Made by a program: the position numbers and the translations under genes. Source: Pseudomonas sp. PICF141 (GTDB lineage Bacteria > Pseudomonadota > Gammaproteobacteria > Pseudomonadales > Pseudomonadaceae). Taken from it: a stretch of DNA of 64,000 bases. The notes under the pieces are model-generated. The model did no database searches, had not been told where the DNA came from, and saw only the letters and a list, made by a program, of their open reading frames with translations. The first letter of the stretch is position 1. Each line of letters begins with the position of its first letter. The stretch is from contig NZ_MUNM01000040.1 of assembly GCF_002286815.1 (NCBI RefSeq), positions 124,001 to 188,000 of the forward strand, given 5' to 3'. Below are positions 1-9,515 of this stretch, in pieces.

Positions 1-972
1 TTCGATGTGTCGCACATGGGCCAGATCCGCCTGACCGGCGCGAATGCGGCCAAAGCTCTGGAAACCCTGGTGCCGGTGGATATCATCGATTTGCCTGTGG
101 GCATGCAGCGCTACGCGATGTTCACCAATGAGACCGGCGGCATCCTCGACGACCTGATGGTCGCCAACCTTGGTAACGACGAACTGTTCCTGGTGGTCAA
201 CGCGGCCTGCAAGGATCAGGATCTGGCACACCTGCGCAAGCATATCGGCGACCAGTGCACCATCGAGCCGCTGTTCGAAGAGCGCGCGTTGCTGGCGTTG
301 CAAGGCCCTGCAGCCGTCACCGTGCTCGCACGCCTTGCGCCTGAAGTGGCGAAAATGACTTTCATGCAGTTCGCCCGTGTGAAGCTGTTGGGTGTGGACT
401 GCTTTATCAGCCGTTCGGGCTACACCGGTGAAGACGGTTTCGAAATCTCCGTACCGGCCGCCAATGCCGAAGCCCTGGCTCGCGCCCTGCTGGCCGAACC
501 GGAAGTGGCGGCCATTGGCCTCGGCGCTCGCGACTCCCTGCGCCTGGAAGCCGGCCTGTGCCTCTACGGCCACGACATGAACACCGAAACCACCCCAATC
601 GAAGCCAGCCTGTTGTGGGCCATCTCCAAGCCTCGTCGTGCCGATGGCGCGCGGGCCGGCGGCTTCCCCGGTGCTGAAACCGTGTTCGCCCAGCAGCAAG
701 CCGGTGTCAGCCGCAAACGTGTTGGCCTGCTGCCACAGGAACGTACGCCAGTGCGCGAAGGTGCAGAGATCGTCAACGAAGCCGGCGACATCATCGGCAG
801 CGTGTGCAGCGGCGGCTTCGGTCCGACCCTCGGCGCTCCTTTGGCCATGGGTTACCTCGACAGCGCTTATATCGCTTTGGATACGCCGGTTTGGGCAATT
901 GTTCGTGGGAAAAAGGTGCCTTTGCTTGTAAGCAAAATGCCATTTGTTCCACAACGCTACTATCGCGGCTGA
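1..972 (+). CDS. gcvT: Aminomethyltransferase, glycine cleavage T protein (5' end outside window)
   Basis: This is the T protein of the glycine cleavage system. It moves the aminomethyl group from lipoylated H protein to tetrahydrofolate, giving methylene-THF and ammonia in the cytoplasm. The frame is open from the first base of the window, so only about 323 C-terminal residues are seen and roughly 50 are missing. Visible family features are the FDVSHMGQ segment at the left edge, the central SRSGYTGEDGFE motif and the C-terminal barrel region around the YRG end. It is probably the last gene of a gcvH-gcvP-glyA-sdaA-gcvT type operon lying upstream, as is usual in Pseudomonas, but those genes are not in the window. 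No strong terminator follows; a 12-bp inverted repeat without a T run lies just downstream. Confidence 0.95.
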   Translation, partial: FDVSHMGQIRLTGANAAKALETLVPVDIIDLPVGMQRYAMFTNETGGILDDLMVANLGNDELFLVVNAACKDQDLAHLRKHIGDQCTIEPLFEERALLALQGPAAVTVLARLAPEVAKMTFMQFARVKLLGVDCFISRSGYTGEDGFEISVPAANAEALARALLAEPEVAAIGLGARDSLRLEAGLCLYGHDMNTETTPIEASLLWAISKPRRADGARAGGFPGAETVFAQQQAGVSRKRVGLLPQERTPVREGAEIVNEAGDIIGSVCSGGFGPTLGAPLAMGYLDSAYIALDTPVWAIVRGKKVPLLVSKMPFVPQRYYRG

Positions 973-993
973 TCGACTGTTTCTATAAGTAAC

Positions 994-1033
994 GCGGCTG
1001 CGTTAAGAGTGCACTAATCTGTAACGCAGCCGC
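994..1033. repeat. 12-bp perfect inverted repeat after gcvT
   Basis: GCGGCTGCGTTA at 994-1005 is repeated in inverse as TAACGCAGCCGC at 1022-1033 with a 16-base loop. The left arm can also fold on itself (TAACGC/GCGTTA, 990-1005), so two alternative hairpins are possible. There is no T run, so it is not a standard intrinsic terminator. It may be an RNA 3' end stabiliser for gcvT or a regulatory site for the cold-shock gene downstream. Confidence 0.5.
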
Positions 1034-1356
1034 CATAAAACAGTGCGAACGTTTCGTTTATGAACGTTACTTATAACGATCGAAAACAACCTGAACAACG
1101 CTATCGAATAAGCCTGCCCTAGTGCCATCAACCCAAGGAAATACGGGGCTTCGCAGGGCTTGTTTTTTCTCCCGTAGTTGGCGTAGAGTTTGTTCACTGT
1201 GTTTGCATGGGTCGCTTGGAATCGTGACCTGGGCAGTAGCCTACAAAGTTAGCTACATCCCGTCCGACGTCTTCTTACTCTCCTGCAACCAGCCCCAGTA
1301 CTCTTTCACTCAGAAGGAGACTGTCATTCATTTTTTTGCGTCAAAGGAAATAAGAA
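1034..1356 (+). promoter_or_regulatory. Long leader region of the cold-shock gene
   Basis: No credible gene is seen between gcvT and the cold-shock gene. Cold-shock genes of the CspA family often have long structured 5' untranslated leaders that act as RNA thermosensors, and this stretch fits such a leader plus its promoter. The only directly visible element is the ribosome binding site AAAGGAAATAAGAA in front of the start codon. The promoter position was not determined. Confidence 0.4.
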
Positions 1357-1569
1357 ATGTCCCAACGTCAGAGCGGTACCGTCAAGTGGTTTAACGACGA
1401 GAAAGGTTTTGGTTTTATCACTCCAGAAAGCGGTCCGGATCTGTTCGTACATTTCCGCGCTATTCAGGGCAACGGCTTCAAGAGCCTGAAAGAAGGCCAG
1501 AAAGTGACTTTCGTTGCTGTGCAAGGCCAGAAAGGCATGCAAGCTGACGAAGTTATCGCCGAAGCGTAA
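1357..1569 (+). CDS. Cold-shock protein, CspA family
   Basis: This 70-residue protein is a single cold-shock domain, a five-stranded OB fold that binds single-stranded RNA and DNA and melts RNA structure. The RNP1 motif (KGFGFI) and RNP2 motif (LFVHF) are both present, preceded by the typical GTVKWFN start of the fold. Length and sequence match the Pseudomonas CapB/CspA proteins. It starts at an ATG with an AAAGGA ribosome binding site and is followed directly by a strong terminator, so it is monocistronic. A second cold-shock domain lies at 17196-17798, fused to a membrane region. Confidence 0.95.
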   Translation: MSQRQSGTVKWFNDEKGFGFITPESGPDLFVHFRAIQGNGFKSLKEGQKVTFVAVQGQKGMQADEVIAEA

Positions 1570-1582
1570 TTCCGTCTTTCAC

Positions 1583-1618
1583 AAAAAAGCCCCTGATGCT
1601 GACATCAGGGGCTTTTTT
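1583..1618 (+). terminator. Intrinsic terminator of the cold-shock gene
   Basis: A stem of AGCCCCTGATG and its inverse with a CTGA loop is flanked by an A run on the left and a T run on the right. It is symmetric and could work on both strands. Confidence 0.9.
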
Positions 1619-1666
1619 GTGCGTGTAAATCCGTAAAATGGCTTCTTTTTCCGTTCAGAGGCTGCC

Positions 1667-2155
1667 ATGTCGAAACACCTGCTCTCCCCACAGGGCGATT
1701 TTCCCGCCGTCGGCCTGGGGCGTCGCCTGGCAGCGATGTTCTACGACTTTTTGCTGTGCACCGCCCTGCTGATCGTTACCAGCGGCATTTACAAGATGAT
1801 CCAGATGGCGATCATCGGCGAAGACCAAATGCGCGCCTTGACCGACACCGGCGCGCTGGACGGTGACCCGCTGCTATCGACGGTGCTGCTGTTCGTGCTG
1901 TTCGGCTTCTTTGCCAAGTTCTGGACCTGGTCGGGGCAGACTCTGGGGATGCAGGTGTGGGGCATTCGCGTGCAGAACGCCGATGGCTCATCCATCAGTC
2001 TGTGGCAGGCTCTGTTGCGCTTTGTGGTGTCGATCGCCTCCTGGCTATGCCTGGGGCTGGGATTCTTCTGGTCGCTGTTCGACAAGCAGAAGCGCAGCTG
2101 GCATGACATTTACTCCAATACCCAGCTTGTGCGTATTCCAAAGAAGGCAAAGTAA
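1667..2155 (+). CDS. RDD family membrane protein
   Basis: A 162-residue inner-membrane protein of the RDD family, named after conserved Arg and Asp residues in the first membrane segment. Three or four hydrophobic segments are visible, near residues 22-44, 65-85 and 120-142. The LGRRLAAMFYDFLL start and the late WHDIYSNTQLV motif, close to the family's usual end, are the diagnostic parts. The biochemical role of most RDD proteins is not known; some are linked to ion transport. It has its own start after the cold-shock terminator and is followed by a REP repeat, so it is probably transcribed alone. Confidence 0.85.
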   Translation: MSKHLLSPQGDFPAVGLGRRLAAMFYDFLLCTALLIVTSGIYKMIQMAIIGEDQMRALTDTGALDGDPLLSTVLLFVLFGFFAKFWTWSGQTLGMQVWGIRVQNADGSSISLWQALLRFVVSIASWLCLGLGFFWSLFDKQKRSWHDIYSNTQLVRIPKKAK

Positions 2156-2176
2156 GTTGCGCAGAGCACAAATCAT

Positions 2177-2265
2177 TGTGGGAGCGAGTCTGCTCGCGAT
2201 AGCGGTGTATCAGTCAACATTGATATGACTGACAGATTGCTATCGCGAGCAGGCTCGCTCCCACA
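2177..2265. repeat. REP inverted pair (BIME-like)
   Basis: TGTGGGAGCGAGTCTGCTCGCGATAG is followed after about 35 bases by its near-perfect inverse ending GCTCGCTCCCACA. This is the extragenic palindrome family typical of P. fluorescens. It sits between the convergent RDD and nadA genes. Confidence 0.9.
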
Positions 2266-2290
2266 GGTTTTGTGGCTTACCTGAAAGATC

Positions 2291-3349
2291 TCAGGCGTTG
2301 CCGGCTAATTTCATCCTTGCAGCCTGCGTGAAATCAAGCATCCGCTTCAACGGCCGGACCGCCTGCGGAATCAACGCTGGATCGACAAAAATTTCATTCG
2401 TCCCTTCCTTCAAGCTCTTCAGCGTGCGCTCAAGCGTGTTCATCGCCATCCAGGGGCAATGTGCGCAACTGCGGCAGGCGGCGCCGTTACCGGCCGTTGG
2501 CGCTTCGATGAAGACCTTGTCCGGACACAGCTGCTGCATCTTGTAGAAGATGCCACGGTCGGTGGCGACGATCAGGGTCTTGTTCGGCAGACTTTGCGCC
2601 GCAGCGATCAACTGACTGGTGGAACCCACTGAGTCGGCCAAGTCGATTACGGCGGTCGGAGATTCCGGGTGCACCAGAATGGCCGCATCCGGGTACAGCG
2701 CTTTCATGTCTTCGAGCTGTTTGGCCTTGAACTCTTCATGGACGATGCAGGCGCCGTCCCACAGCAGCATGTCAGCACCGGTCTTGCGCTGTATATAAGT
2801 GCCCAGGTGCTTGTCTGGCGCCCAGATGATGGTTTCGCCGTTATCCATCAGGCTTTCGACGATTTCCAGCGCACAGCTGGACGTCACCACCCAATCCGCC
2901 CTGGCTTTGACTGCCGCCGAGGTGTTGGCATACACCACCACCGTACGCTCCGGATGCTGATCGCAGAACGCCGAGAACTCGTCCACCGGGCAACCCAGGT
3001 CCAGCGAGCAAGTCGCTTCCAGGGTCGGCATCAGCACGCGTTTTTCAGGGTTGAGGATTTTCGCGGTTTCGCCCATGAATTTCACGCCGGCGACCACCAC
3101 AGTCTTGGCAGGGTGGGCATTGCCAAAGCGGGCCATCTCCAGAGAGTCGGAGACGCAGCCACCGGTTTCTTCGGCCAGGGCCTGAATGACCGGATCGCAA
3201 TAGAAGTGGGCAACCAGCACCGCGTCCTGAGCCTTGAGCTCGGCAGCGATGGCAGCACGGTAATAAGCCTCTTCCTCGGCTGTCAGCGGCTTGGGCTGCT
3301 TGGCGTCGAGGTGGGCTTGAACCAGAAGGCGTTCGGAAATCTGCGTCAT
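2291..3349 (-). CDS. nadA: Quinolinate synthase A
   Basis: NadA condenses iminoaspartate with dihydroxyacetone phosphate to quinolinate in the de novo NAD pathway. The enzyme carries a [4Fe-4S] cluster held by three cysteines. Candidate ligands are in [10 protein letters not shown], in [10 protein letters not shown] and in the C-terminal [13 protein letters not shown] segment, all of which are conserved. At 352 residues it is a full-length enzyme. The start MTQISERLL agrees with Pseudomonas homologues. No other NAD genes are nearby, so it appears monocistronic, with the tRNA-Lys terminator region upstream. Confidence 0.97.
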   Translation of the reverse strand: MTQISERLLVQAHLDAKQPKPLTAEEEAYYRAAIAAELKAQDAVLVAHFYCDPVIQALAEETGGCVSDSLEMARFGNAHPAKTVVVAGVKFMGETAKILNPEKRVLMPTLEATCSLDLGCPVDEFSAFCDQHPERTVVVYANTSAAVKARADWVVTSSCALEIVESLMDNGETIIWAPDKHLGTYIQRKTGADMLLWDGACIVHEEFKAKQLEDMKALYPDAAILVHPESPTAVIDLADSVGSTSQLIAAAQSLPNKTLIVATDRGIFYKMQQLCPDKVFIEAPTAGNGAACRSCAHCPWMAMNTLERTLKSLKEGTNEIFVDPALIPQAVRPLKRMLDFTQAARMKLAGNA

Positions 3350-3548
3350 GTTCGCAAGACCTGCAGGCGCTTTCGCGCGAAAGTCGAGTATACACCCGGC
3401 TCCGGACCCTTATGGGCACCGCCGGGATAGTGAGTATTCATCAGGCATGGACAGCATTGAAGTTGCGCAAGGCTACAGAATATCCCGAAGATGCAAAAGA
3501 TGATTCTGACCTGCGTCACCCGGATTGAGCGGTGCTCAAATTGCGGGC

Positions 3549-3590
3549 AAAAAAAAACCCGGAAATCCTCACTTACGTGGGCCTTCCAGA
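3549..3590 (-). terminator. Terminator of the tRNA-Lys gene
   Basis: Read on the minus strand, an imperfect stem CTGGAAGGCCCAC-GTAA-GTGAGGATTTCCGG is followed by a run of nine T. It lies about ten bases after the tRNA 3' end. Confidence 0.75.
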
Positions 3591-3600
3591 TTTTTTAAAA

Positions 3601-3676
3601 TGGTGGGTCGTGTGGGATTCGAACCTACGACCAATTGGTTAAAAGCCAACTGCTCTACCAACTGAGCTAACGACCC
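3601..3676 (-). tRNA. tRNA-Lys (anticodon TTT)
   Basis: On the minus strand a 76-base tRNA is seen with encoded CCA. The acceptor stem is GGGTCGT/ACGACCC, the D arm contains AGCTCAGTTGGTAGAGC, the anticodon loop is CTTTTAA and the T arm contains GGTTCGAATCC. Anticodon TTT reads lysine AAA/AAG. The position beside queC matches the usual Pseudomonas order. Confidence 0.98.
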
Positions 3677-3739
3677 GCTGTGTGGTGGCGCGTATAATAC
3701 TGATTTTTAAGGACTATTCAACACCTAATTTGAAATAAA

Positions 3740-4432
3740 TCAAAAATAAGGTGTTGGGTCCTTCACACCGGCCGCCGCGAAGCCTTCTGCACGCAGGCGG
3801 CAGCTGTCGCATTTGCCGCAGGCGCGGCCGTTATCGTCCGCCTGATAGCAGGAAACGGTCAGCCCGTAATCGACGCCCAGCTTCACGCCGGCCTGGACGA
3901 TCTGCGCTTTGCTCAGGTTCTGCAGTGGCGCCTGGATACGGAAACCCTGCCCTTCTACCCCGGCCTTGGTCGCCAGATTGGCCATGCGCTCGAAGGCCTC
4001 GATGAACTCGGGACGGCAATCCGGGTAACCGGAATAATCCACCGCGTTGACGCCGATAAAGATGTCACGCGCCCCCAGCACTTCGGCCCAGCCCAGTGCC
4101 AAGGACAGAAACACGGTGTTGCGCGCTGGCACGTAAGTCACCGGGATACCTTCACCCGGTGTTTCCGGCACATCGATACGGGTGTCGGTCAATGCCGACC
4201 CGCCGATACCGTTCAGGTTCAAGCCGATCACTTTGTGCTCGACCACACCCAAGTCTTGGGCGACACGTGCGGCGGCGTGCAATTCGGCATGAGACCGCTG
4301 ACCGTAATCGAAGCTCATGGTGTAGCAGCGGTAACCTTCGGCACGGGCCATGGCCACGACTGTTGCGGAATCGAGGCCACCGGACAGCAAGATGACCGCG
4401 CGTTTTTCAGCAGTGTTCGTTTGTTCAGTCAT
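3740..4432 (-). CDS. queC: 7-cyano-7-deazaguanine synthase
   Basis: QueC converts 7-carboxy-7-deazaguanine to preQ0 using ATP and ammonia, a step of queuosine tRNA modification. The PP-loop ATPase motif SGGLDS lies near residue 18, and the C-terminal zinc site is formed by the cysteines of [18 protein letters not shown] chose the ATG giving MTEQTNT rather than an upstream in-frame ATG, because it follows the queE stop by one base, which indicates translational coupling. The length is 230 residues. It forms an operon with queE. Confidence 0.95.
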   Translation of the reverse strand: MTEQTNTAEKRAVILLSGGLDSATVVAMARAEGYRCYTMSFDYGQRSHAELHAAARVAQDLGVVEHKVIGLNLNGIGGSALTDTRIDVPETPGEGIPVTYVPARNTVFLSLALGWAEVLGARDIFIGVNAVDYSGYPDCRPEFIEAFERMANLATKAGVEGQGFRIQAPLQNLSKAQIVQAGVKLGVDYGLTVSCYQADDNGRACGKCDSCRLRAEGFAAAGVKDPTPYF

Positions 4433-4433
4433 T

Positions 4434-5081
4434 TCAACGCCCCGGCTCATCATTCCAAAGATATTTATGCAGCTGCAATTGCAGACGCACAGGCAGATTG
4501 TCCGCTACCACCCAGTCCGCCAGATCACGCGCATTCAGGTCATGGTGACTGGGCGAGAACAAGACTTCGCCGGCACGCTGGTCCAGGCCATATTGAATCA
4601 GCTTGGACACAGCCCAGTCGTAGTCTTCCCGCGAGCAGATGACAAACTTTACCTGATCGTTAGGCGTGAGCAGCTCGATGTTTTCGTAGCGGTTGCGGTG
4701 TGCTTCTTTCGAACCCGGGGTTTTCAGGTCGACGACGCGACTGACCCGTGGATCGACCGCCGAGATGTCCAGCGCGCCACTGGTTTCCAGTGACACTTCG
4801 TAGCCGGCATCACACAACTGCTTGAGCAAAGGGATGGCATTCGGTTGCGCCAAGGGCTCGCCACCCGTGACACAGACGTAACGCGGGCGAAAACCGGCCA
4901 CTTGCTCGAGGATGTCATCGAGCGTGCGAAGGGTGCCGCCAGTGAACGCGTAGGCGCTGTCACAGTATTGGCAACGCAATGGGCAACCGGTCAGGCGCAC
5001 AAAGACAGTGGGCAGCCCGGCAGTCCGCGTTTCACCCTGCAACGAGTAGAAAACTTCGGTGATTCTCAATGTGTCTTGCAT
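4434..5081 (-). CDS. queE: 7-carboxy-7-deazaguanine synthase
   Basis: QueE is a radical SAM enzyme that contracts the ring of 6-carboxytetrahydropterin to 7-carboxy-7-deazaguanine, the step before QueC. The cluster motif CPLRCQYC (Cx3Cx2C) lies near residue 33, followed by the SAM-binding TGGEPLAQ segment. The N-terminal FYSLQGET substrate loop is typical. The start is set at MQDTLRITE, three residues inside the open frame. It is the first gene of the queE-queC pair and ends one base before queC. Confidence 0.95.
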   Translation of the reverse strand: MQDTLRITEVFYSLQGETRTAGLPTVFVRLTGCPLRCQYCDSAYAFTGGTLRTLDDILEQVAGFRPRYVCVTGGEPLAQPNAIPLLKQLCDAGYEVSLETSGALDISAVDPRVSRVVDLKTPGSKEAHRNRYENIELLTPNDQVKFVICSREDYDWAVSKLIQYGLDQRAGEVLFSPSHHDLNARDLADWVVADNLPVRLQLQLHKYLWNDEPGR

Positions 5082-5199
5082 AGTCGCCACGGGCGTAACA
5101 GCTAAACAGGCTGTCCGCCTCCGTCAGGCACTTCAAGGGACCTCGCCAACGCGCAGATCCCAAAAAGCGTGTTTCATAAAAAGGGCATGAATTCTAACG

Positions 5200-5229
5200 A
5201 AAAAACCCGCGATAGGCGCGGGTTTCTTC
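5200..5229 (-). terminator. Terminator of the tol-pal-cpoB operon
   Basis: On the minus strand AAACCCGCG-CCTAT-CGCGGGTTTTTT forms a GC-rich stem followed by a T run, about 30 bases after the cpoB stop codon. Confidence 0.85.
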
Positions 5230-5260
5230 TAAACATAACTATTTCGACAAGCTTACAGGC

Positions 5261-6106
5261 TTACATACGCTGCAAATCGCGTTGAGCCAGCTGAGCGGCG
5301 GAAGTGCCCGGATATTGGGACACGACCTGCTGCAGAATGCCTTTGACCCGGTCGGTATGACCGAGGCGGCGCTCTACATCAGCGAGCTTGTACAGCGAAT
5401 CAGGCACTTTGGGGTGCTTGGGGTACAGCTGCGAAACTTTGGCAAATGCCTGACCTGCACCTTGCAGATCGCCCTTGGCCAGGTTCACTTCACCCAACCA
5501 GTACTGGGCATTGCCCGCGTACTGGCTGTTCGGGTACTTGCGCAGGAATGCGGCGAAAGCCTGACTGGCCTTGTCGAAATCCTTGGCTTTGATCAGGTCG
5601 AAGGCTGCATCGTAGTACAGTTTTTCCTTCGCCGGATCAGCCGGTTCGCTACCTGCGGCAGGCGCTTGTGTGGAAGTGGCAACGGCTGCCGCTCCTGCGC
5701 CGGCTGCTGCACCGGGGGCATTCAAATTGCCACCGGTGGAAGAATTATCAGGAGTCGCGGCGGGTGCAACACCGGTTCCTATGCGCCGATCAAGATCCTG
5801 ATATCGCTCCAGGCTTTCTTGCTTCATGCGCGCTACATCATTTTGCAGTTCTTCGATCACACCCTGTTGGCGCGAGATCTGATCCTGCATTTGTTGCAGT
5901 TGGTTGAACAGCTGGCCCTGCGCCGAGACAGGGGCTGAAACCCCTCCCCCGGCATAGGCGCCGTTCGTACCGTAACCCGCAGGCGGATAACTGCTCCCGC
6001 TATTGTTATAGCCGGAGTTGTCCTCGACCACAGGAACCGCAGCCCACACCGCAAGCGGTGCGAGGCTGAGAGCCAAAACAGTTACAGCACGACGGCACGT
6101 TCGCAT
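5261..6106 (-). CDS. cpoB: Cell division coordinator CpoB (YbgF), periplasmic TPR protein
   Basis: CpoB is a periplasmic protein that coordinates peptidoglycan synthesis with outer-membrane constriction through TolA and PBP1B. The 281-residue protein has a signal peptide of about 22 residues ending at AVWA. A trimerising coiled coil follows at roughly residues 65-110 (QLFNQLQQMQDQISRQQG and onwards), then an Ala/Pro/Thr-rich linker, then TPR repeats from about residue 160 to the end, including the FLRKYPNSQYAGNAQYWLGE unit. It is the last gene of the tol-pal cluster, six bases after pal, and is followed by a terminator. Confidence 0.95.
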   Translation of the reverse strand: MRTCRRAVTVLALSLAPLAVWAAVPVVEDNSGYNNSGSSYPPAGYGTNGAYAGGGVSAPVSAQGQLFNQLQQMQDQISRQQGVIEELQNDVARMKQESLERYQDLDRRIGTGVAPAATPDNSSTGGNLNAPGAAAGAGAAAVATSTQAPAAGSEPADPAKEKLYYDAAFDLIKAKDFDKASQAFAAFLRKYPNSQYAGNAQYWLGEVNLAKGDLQGAGQAFAKVSQLYPKHPKVPDSLYKLADVERRLGHTDRVKGILQQVVSQYPGTSAAQLAQRDLQRM

Positions 6107-6112
6107 GACGAA

Positions 6113-6610
6113 TTACTTACGCAGTTCGACGCGACGGTTTTGAGCCCAGGACTGCTCGTCGTTGCCGGTAGCAACTGGACGCTCTTCGCCGTAGGAAACC
6201 AGTTCCGCCTGAGCTGGGGAAACACCTTGCAGTACCAGGTAACGCTGAACGGCTTTCGCACGACGCTCGCCCAGTGCCATGTTGTACTCACGAGTACCAC
6301 GTTCGTCGGTGTTGCCTTCCAGAACAACGCGAGCGCCGTTTGCTTTCAGGTCTTTGGCGTGAACGTCCAGAGCGCGCATGGCTTCTGGCTTCAGGTCCGA
6401 GCTGTCGTATTCGAAGTAGAAGGTGGTGATTGCGCGCAGAGCAGCTTCTTCGCTCAGGGAACCGTCAACAGCACCAGTGTTAGCGCCGTAACCAGCGTTT
6501 GGATCAACAGCGCCTTCACCGGCGTTGTCGCCGCCTTTGGACGAGCAACCTACAGCTACAGCCATGGCCAGAGCCAGCGCAGCAAATTTACCAAACTTCA
6601 GCATTTCCAT
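6113..6610 (-). CDS. pal: Peptidoglycan-associated lipoprotein Pal (OprL)
   Basis: Pal is an outer-membrane lipoprotein that binds peptidoglycan and TolB, tethering the outer membrane to the wall. The lipobox is VAVGCSSKG, with the acylated cysteine at about residue 22. The C-terminal OmpA-like domain (residues 55-165) shows the binding motif with [19 protein letters not shown] and ends in QNRRVELRK. At 165 residues it has the expected length for Pseudomonas OprL. It lies between tolB and cpoB in the same orientation. Confidence 0.97.
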   Translation of the reverse strand: MEMLKFGKFAALALAMAVAVGCSSKGGDNAGEGAVDPNAGYGANTGAVDGSLSEEAALRAITTFYFEYDSSDLKPEAMRALDVHAKDLKANGARVVLEGNTDERGTREYNMALGERRAKAVQRYLVLQGVSPAQAELVSYGEERPVATGNDEQSWAQNRRVELRK

Positions 6611-6662
6611 CGTGAAACTCCTAATGAACCCCAGTGTGTTAAGTACAACATGTAGCGCCGCG

Positions 6663-7964
6663 TCAGTTCAGGTAAGGGGACCAGGACGGTTCTCTGACTT
6701 CGCCTTGTGCGGTAGGAAGCGGGAGCCTCACGCGCCCATTAATGGACACGAGCATCAAGACTCCCCGGCCCTGCTGGCGGGTGGCGTAGATTACCATGGT
6801 GCCGTTGGGCGCAACAGTAGGCGACTCGTCCAGAGTGCTATCAGTGAGGATCTTTACACTACCGCGCTGCAAATCCTGCGCCGCCACCTTGAAATTGGTG
6901 AAGCCTTCCTGACGATGGATCATTACCAGGGTCTTTTCATCGGCCGACAGTTTAGGGTTGGCGTTGTAGTTACCGATGAAGGTCACACGCTCCGCACCAC
7001 CACCGCTTGCGCTGGTTTTGTAGATCTGTGGCTTGCCGCCACGGTCGGAGGTGAAGTAGATGGTCGAACCATCTTTACCCCAGAACGGTTCGGTGTTGAT
7101 GCCCTGACCATTGGTGACGCGACTGATCTGACGCGAACCCAGGTTCATCACATAGATGTCCGGGTTACCGTCTTTGGACAATACGAATGCCAGACGCTGA
7201 CCATCCGGCGACCAGGCTGGCGCACCATTCAGGCCTTCGAAATTGGTGATCTGCTCACGGCGACCGGTATCGATGTTCTGCATGAAAATGCGCGGACGCT
7301 TCTGCTCGAACGACACATAAACAATGCGTTTGCCATCCGGTGCAAAACGCGGCGACAGGATCGGCTCGCGCGATTGCAGCAGGGTCACCGCACGGGCACC
7401 GTCATAGTCCGAACGTTGCAGCGTGTAGCGAGTGTTCTTCTCGGAGAACCGCTCGGCCGTCACGTACAGCAGACGAGTCGAGAACGCACCTTTGATACCG
7501 GTGAGTTTCTCGAACGACTGGTCGGAGATGTAATGCGCCATGTCGCGCAGTTGATCGACGCCGCCCGACACGCTGCCGGTCAGCACTTGCTGCTCGGTGG
7601 CGACGTTGAACAGTGCGTATTGAACCTGCAGGCGACCGCCCGCTGGAACAATGCTGCCGACCATGACGTACTGGGCACCCAGCGCCTTGAAGTCACGGAA
7701 GATGATTTCGCTGGCCTGGCTTGGCTGGCTGATCATGTTCTGTTTTGGAATCGGCGAGTAGTAACCCGAGTTGCGCAGGTCGTTACCGATAATTTCAGCC
7801 ATGTCGTCCGGCAGCACGCTACCGCCCTGGAAGCCAAACGGCACTACCGCGATCGGGGTGGCCCGATCACTGCCGCTGGTAACCAGAATGTTTTTCTCAT
7901 CAGCTGCCGCTATCCCTGCCAGGCAGCAAATAACGACAAGCATTCCTCGAAGAAGGTTTCTCAC
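6663..7964 (-). CDS. tolB: Tol-Pal system beta-propeller protein TolB
   Basis: TolB is the periplasmic partner that binds Pal and TolA in the Tol-Pal machine. The 433-residue protein starts with a signal peptide ending near GIAAA at residue 21. The N-terminal domain covers about residues 22-165 and the six-bladed propeller follows, with repeated WSPDG, FAPDGK and SADEK type motifs. Its start codon overlaps the end of tolA by four bases, so translation is probably coupled. Length and order fit the standard cluster. Confidence 0.97.
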   Translation of the reverse strand: MRNLLRGMLVVICCLAGIAAADEKNILVTSGSDRATPIAVVPFGFQGGSVLPDDMAEIIGNDLRNSGYYSPIPKQNMISQPSQASEIIFRDFKALGAQYVMVGSIVPAGGRLQVQYALFNVATEQQVLTGSVSGGVDQLRDMAHYISDQSFEKLTGIKGAFSTRLLYVTAERFSEKNTRYTLQRSDYDGARAVTLLQSREPILSPRFAPDGKRIVYVSFEQKRPRIFMQNIDTGRREQITNFEGLNGAPAWSPDGQRLAFVLSKDGNPDIYVMNLGSRQISRVTNGQGINTEPFWGKDGSTIYFTSDRGGKPQIYKTSASGGGAERVTFIGNYNANPKLSADEKTLVMIHRQEGFTNFKVAAQDLQRGSVKILTDSTLDESPTVAPNGTMVIYATRQQGRGVLMLVSINGRVRLPLPTAQGEVREPSWSPYLN

Positions 7965-9040
7965 AAGGCTAGATCCTCAGGTGTGAATGTCATCTTGAAT
8001 GAACGATAGGGAGCGAAATCGCTCGGTTTCATTCCCTGCATTTCTGTCAAACGTCCAATGTTCTTGACCGCCGCTACAGCGGAAGCGTCAAACGGACTAT
8101 CGCCGCTGGACTTGGCTACGCCGACCGAAGTCACCGTACCATCGGGCAACATGCCGATTTGCAATACCACCGTCATGCCTTTGCGTGCCGAAGGTGGACG
8201 AGCCCAACCTTCCGCTGCACGAGCACGAATCAGATCATCGAAACTGCCGGCGACTTCGTCACCCTGCTCATCGGCCAAGGCCTGCTGACGCTCCGGCGTG
8301 TCGGAAAGCAAATCTGCCAGGGCCTGAGCCTTTTTTTCTTCGGCGGATTTACGTGCCGCTTCCTGCGATTTTTTCTTCGCAGCATCGGCAGCAGCTTTCT
8401 TCTTCGCGTCTTCGGCGACTTTCTTCTTCGCTTCTTCAGCTTCGGATTTTTTCTTGGCGTCTTCGGCGGCTTTCTTCTTCGCGTCTTCGACGATCTTTTT
8501 CTTCGCTTCTTCGGCGGCCGCTTTCTTGGCCTCTTCTTCCGCAGCTTTCTTGGCTTCTTCTTCAGATTTCTTCTTGGCTATATCAGCCAATTGTTTCTCT
8601 TCGGCCTTTTTGGCTTCGGCGGTCTTCTTGGCTTCATCGGCTTTCTTGGCTTCATCCGCCTTTTTTGCCTCTTCCGCTTTCTTCGTCTCGTCGGCCTTCT
8701 TGGATTCTTCGGCTTTTTGAGCCGCATCTTCCTTCTTTTGTTCCGCGGCCTTGATCGCTTCCTGCTCGATCTTTTTCTGTTCCATCTGTTCGACTTCGGT
8801 CTGGCGCGCGGCGGATTTCTTCGCTTCACCCGCAATCTTCTGATTGGTCTGGGTGGTCGCCTGACTTTTCGATTTCAGCTGGTACAAGGTCGCCTGGACA
8901 ATCGGCTTGGCCGGCGGCAGTTCCGGTGTGAAGGCAAAACTGACGAACAGCATGCCGAAAACCAGCACGTGCAAGACAATCGCCCAGACACTAGGCCAGA
9001 AATAGCTTTCCGAGGCGGACGGCTCTCGCATTTGCTGCAT
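7961..9040 (-). CDS. tolA: Tol-Pal system protein TolA
   Basis: TolA spans the periplasm and links the TolQR proton-driven motor in the inner membrane to Pal-TolB at the outer membrane. One transmembrane helix lies near residues 15-38. It is followed by a long low-complexity helical domain of [12 protein letters not shown] repeats (about residues 75-245), and by the globular C-terminal domain III (about residues 255-359), which is the TolB- and colicin-binding part. At 359 residues it is similar to Pseudomonas TolA. It overlaps tolB by four bases and touches tolR by one. The repeat tract is rich in Lys, Ala and Glu and may vary in length between strains. Confidence 0.96.
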   Translation of the reverse strand: MQQMREPSASESYFWPSVWAIVLHVLVFGMLFVSFAFTPELPPAKPIVQATLYQLKSKSQATTQTNQKIAGEAKKSAARQTEVEQMEQKKIEQEAIKAAEQKKEDAAQKAEESKKADETKKAEEAKKADEAKKADEAKKTAEAKKAEEKQLADIAKKKSEEEAKKAAEEEAKKAAAEEAKKKIVEDAKKKAAEDAKKKSEAEEAKKKVAEDAKKKAAADAAKKKSQEAARKSAEEKKAQALADLLSDTPERQQALADEQGDEVAGSFDDLIRARAAEGWARPPSARKGMTVVLQIGMLPDGTVTSVGVAKSSGDSPFDASAVAAVKNIGRLTEMQGMKPSDFAPYRSFKMTFTPEDLAL

Positions 9041-9501
9041 CAGGGTGCCTCGGTAATCAAGCCAACATTACCGACCCCGGCTTTCTGCAACCCGCCCATG
9101 GCGCCCATGACGGCGCCGTAATCGACGGTCTTGTCGCCACGGATGAATACCTGGGTACGCTTGCCACCTTCAGTGCCGGCGCGAACGATCTTGGTCACCG
9201 CGTCGGTCATTTGCGGCAAGGTCATGGCCTTGTCCTGCTGCTTATCGGTGTCGACTTCGCTGCCAAGGTTCCAGTAATAGGTCTTGTCAGCCTTGATCGA
9301 AATGGTCAGGACCTGAGTGTTGTTGTCCTGCGGCAAGGCTTCACTGGAAACCTTGGGCAGATCAACTTTCACGCCCTGATTGAGCATCGGCGCGGTCACC
9401 ATGAAGATGACCAGCAGTACCAGCATCACGTCGATGTAAGGCACCACGTTCATCTCGGCAACCGACTTGCGCTTTTTGCGAGCTCGAGCGATTAAAGCCA
9501 T
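9040..9501 (-). CDS. tolR: Tol-Pal system protein TolR
   Basis: TolR is an inner-membrane protein of the ExbD family that forms the proton channel with TolQ and contacts peptidoglycan. The single membrane helix near residues 18-42 holds the proton-binding aspartate in the YIDVMLVLLVIFMVTAP segment. The C-terminal periplasmic domain shows the FIRGDKTVDYG motif. It has 153 residues and lies between tolQ (14-base gap) and tolA. Confidence 0.97.
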   Translation of the reverse strand: MALIARARKKRKSVAEMNVVPYIDVMLVLLVIFMVTAPMLNQGVKVDLPKVSSEALPQDNNTQVLTISIKADKTYYWNLGSEVDTDKQQDKAMTLPQMTDAVTKIVRAGTEGGKRTQVFIRGDKTVDYGAVMGAMGGLQKAGVGNVGLITEAP

Positions 9502-9515
9502 TGGGAATTACCTGC

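Noticed and set aside
8159..9121. A Phe/Leu-rich plus-strand frame opposite tolA that looks like a membrane protein
   Set aside because: It is the complement of the Lys/Ala/Glu repeat of TolA, whose AAG/GCC codons read as Phe/Leu on the other strand.
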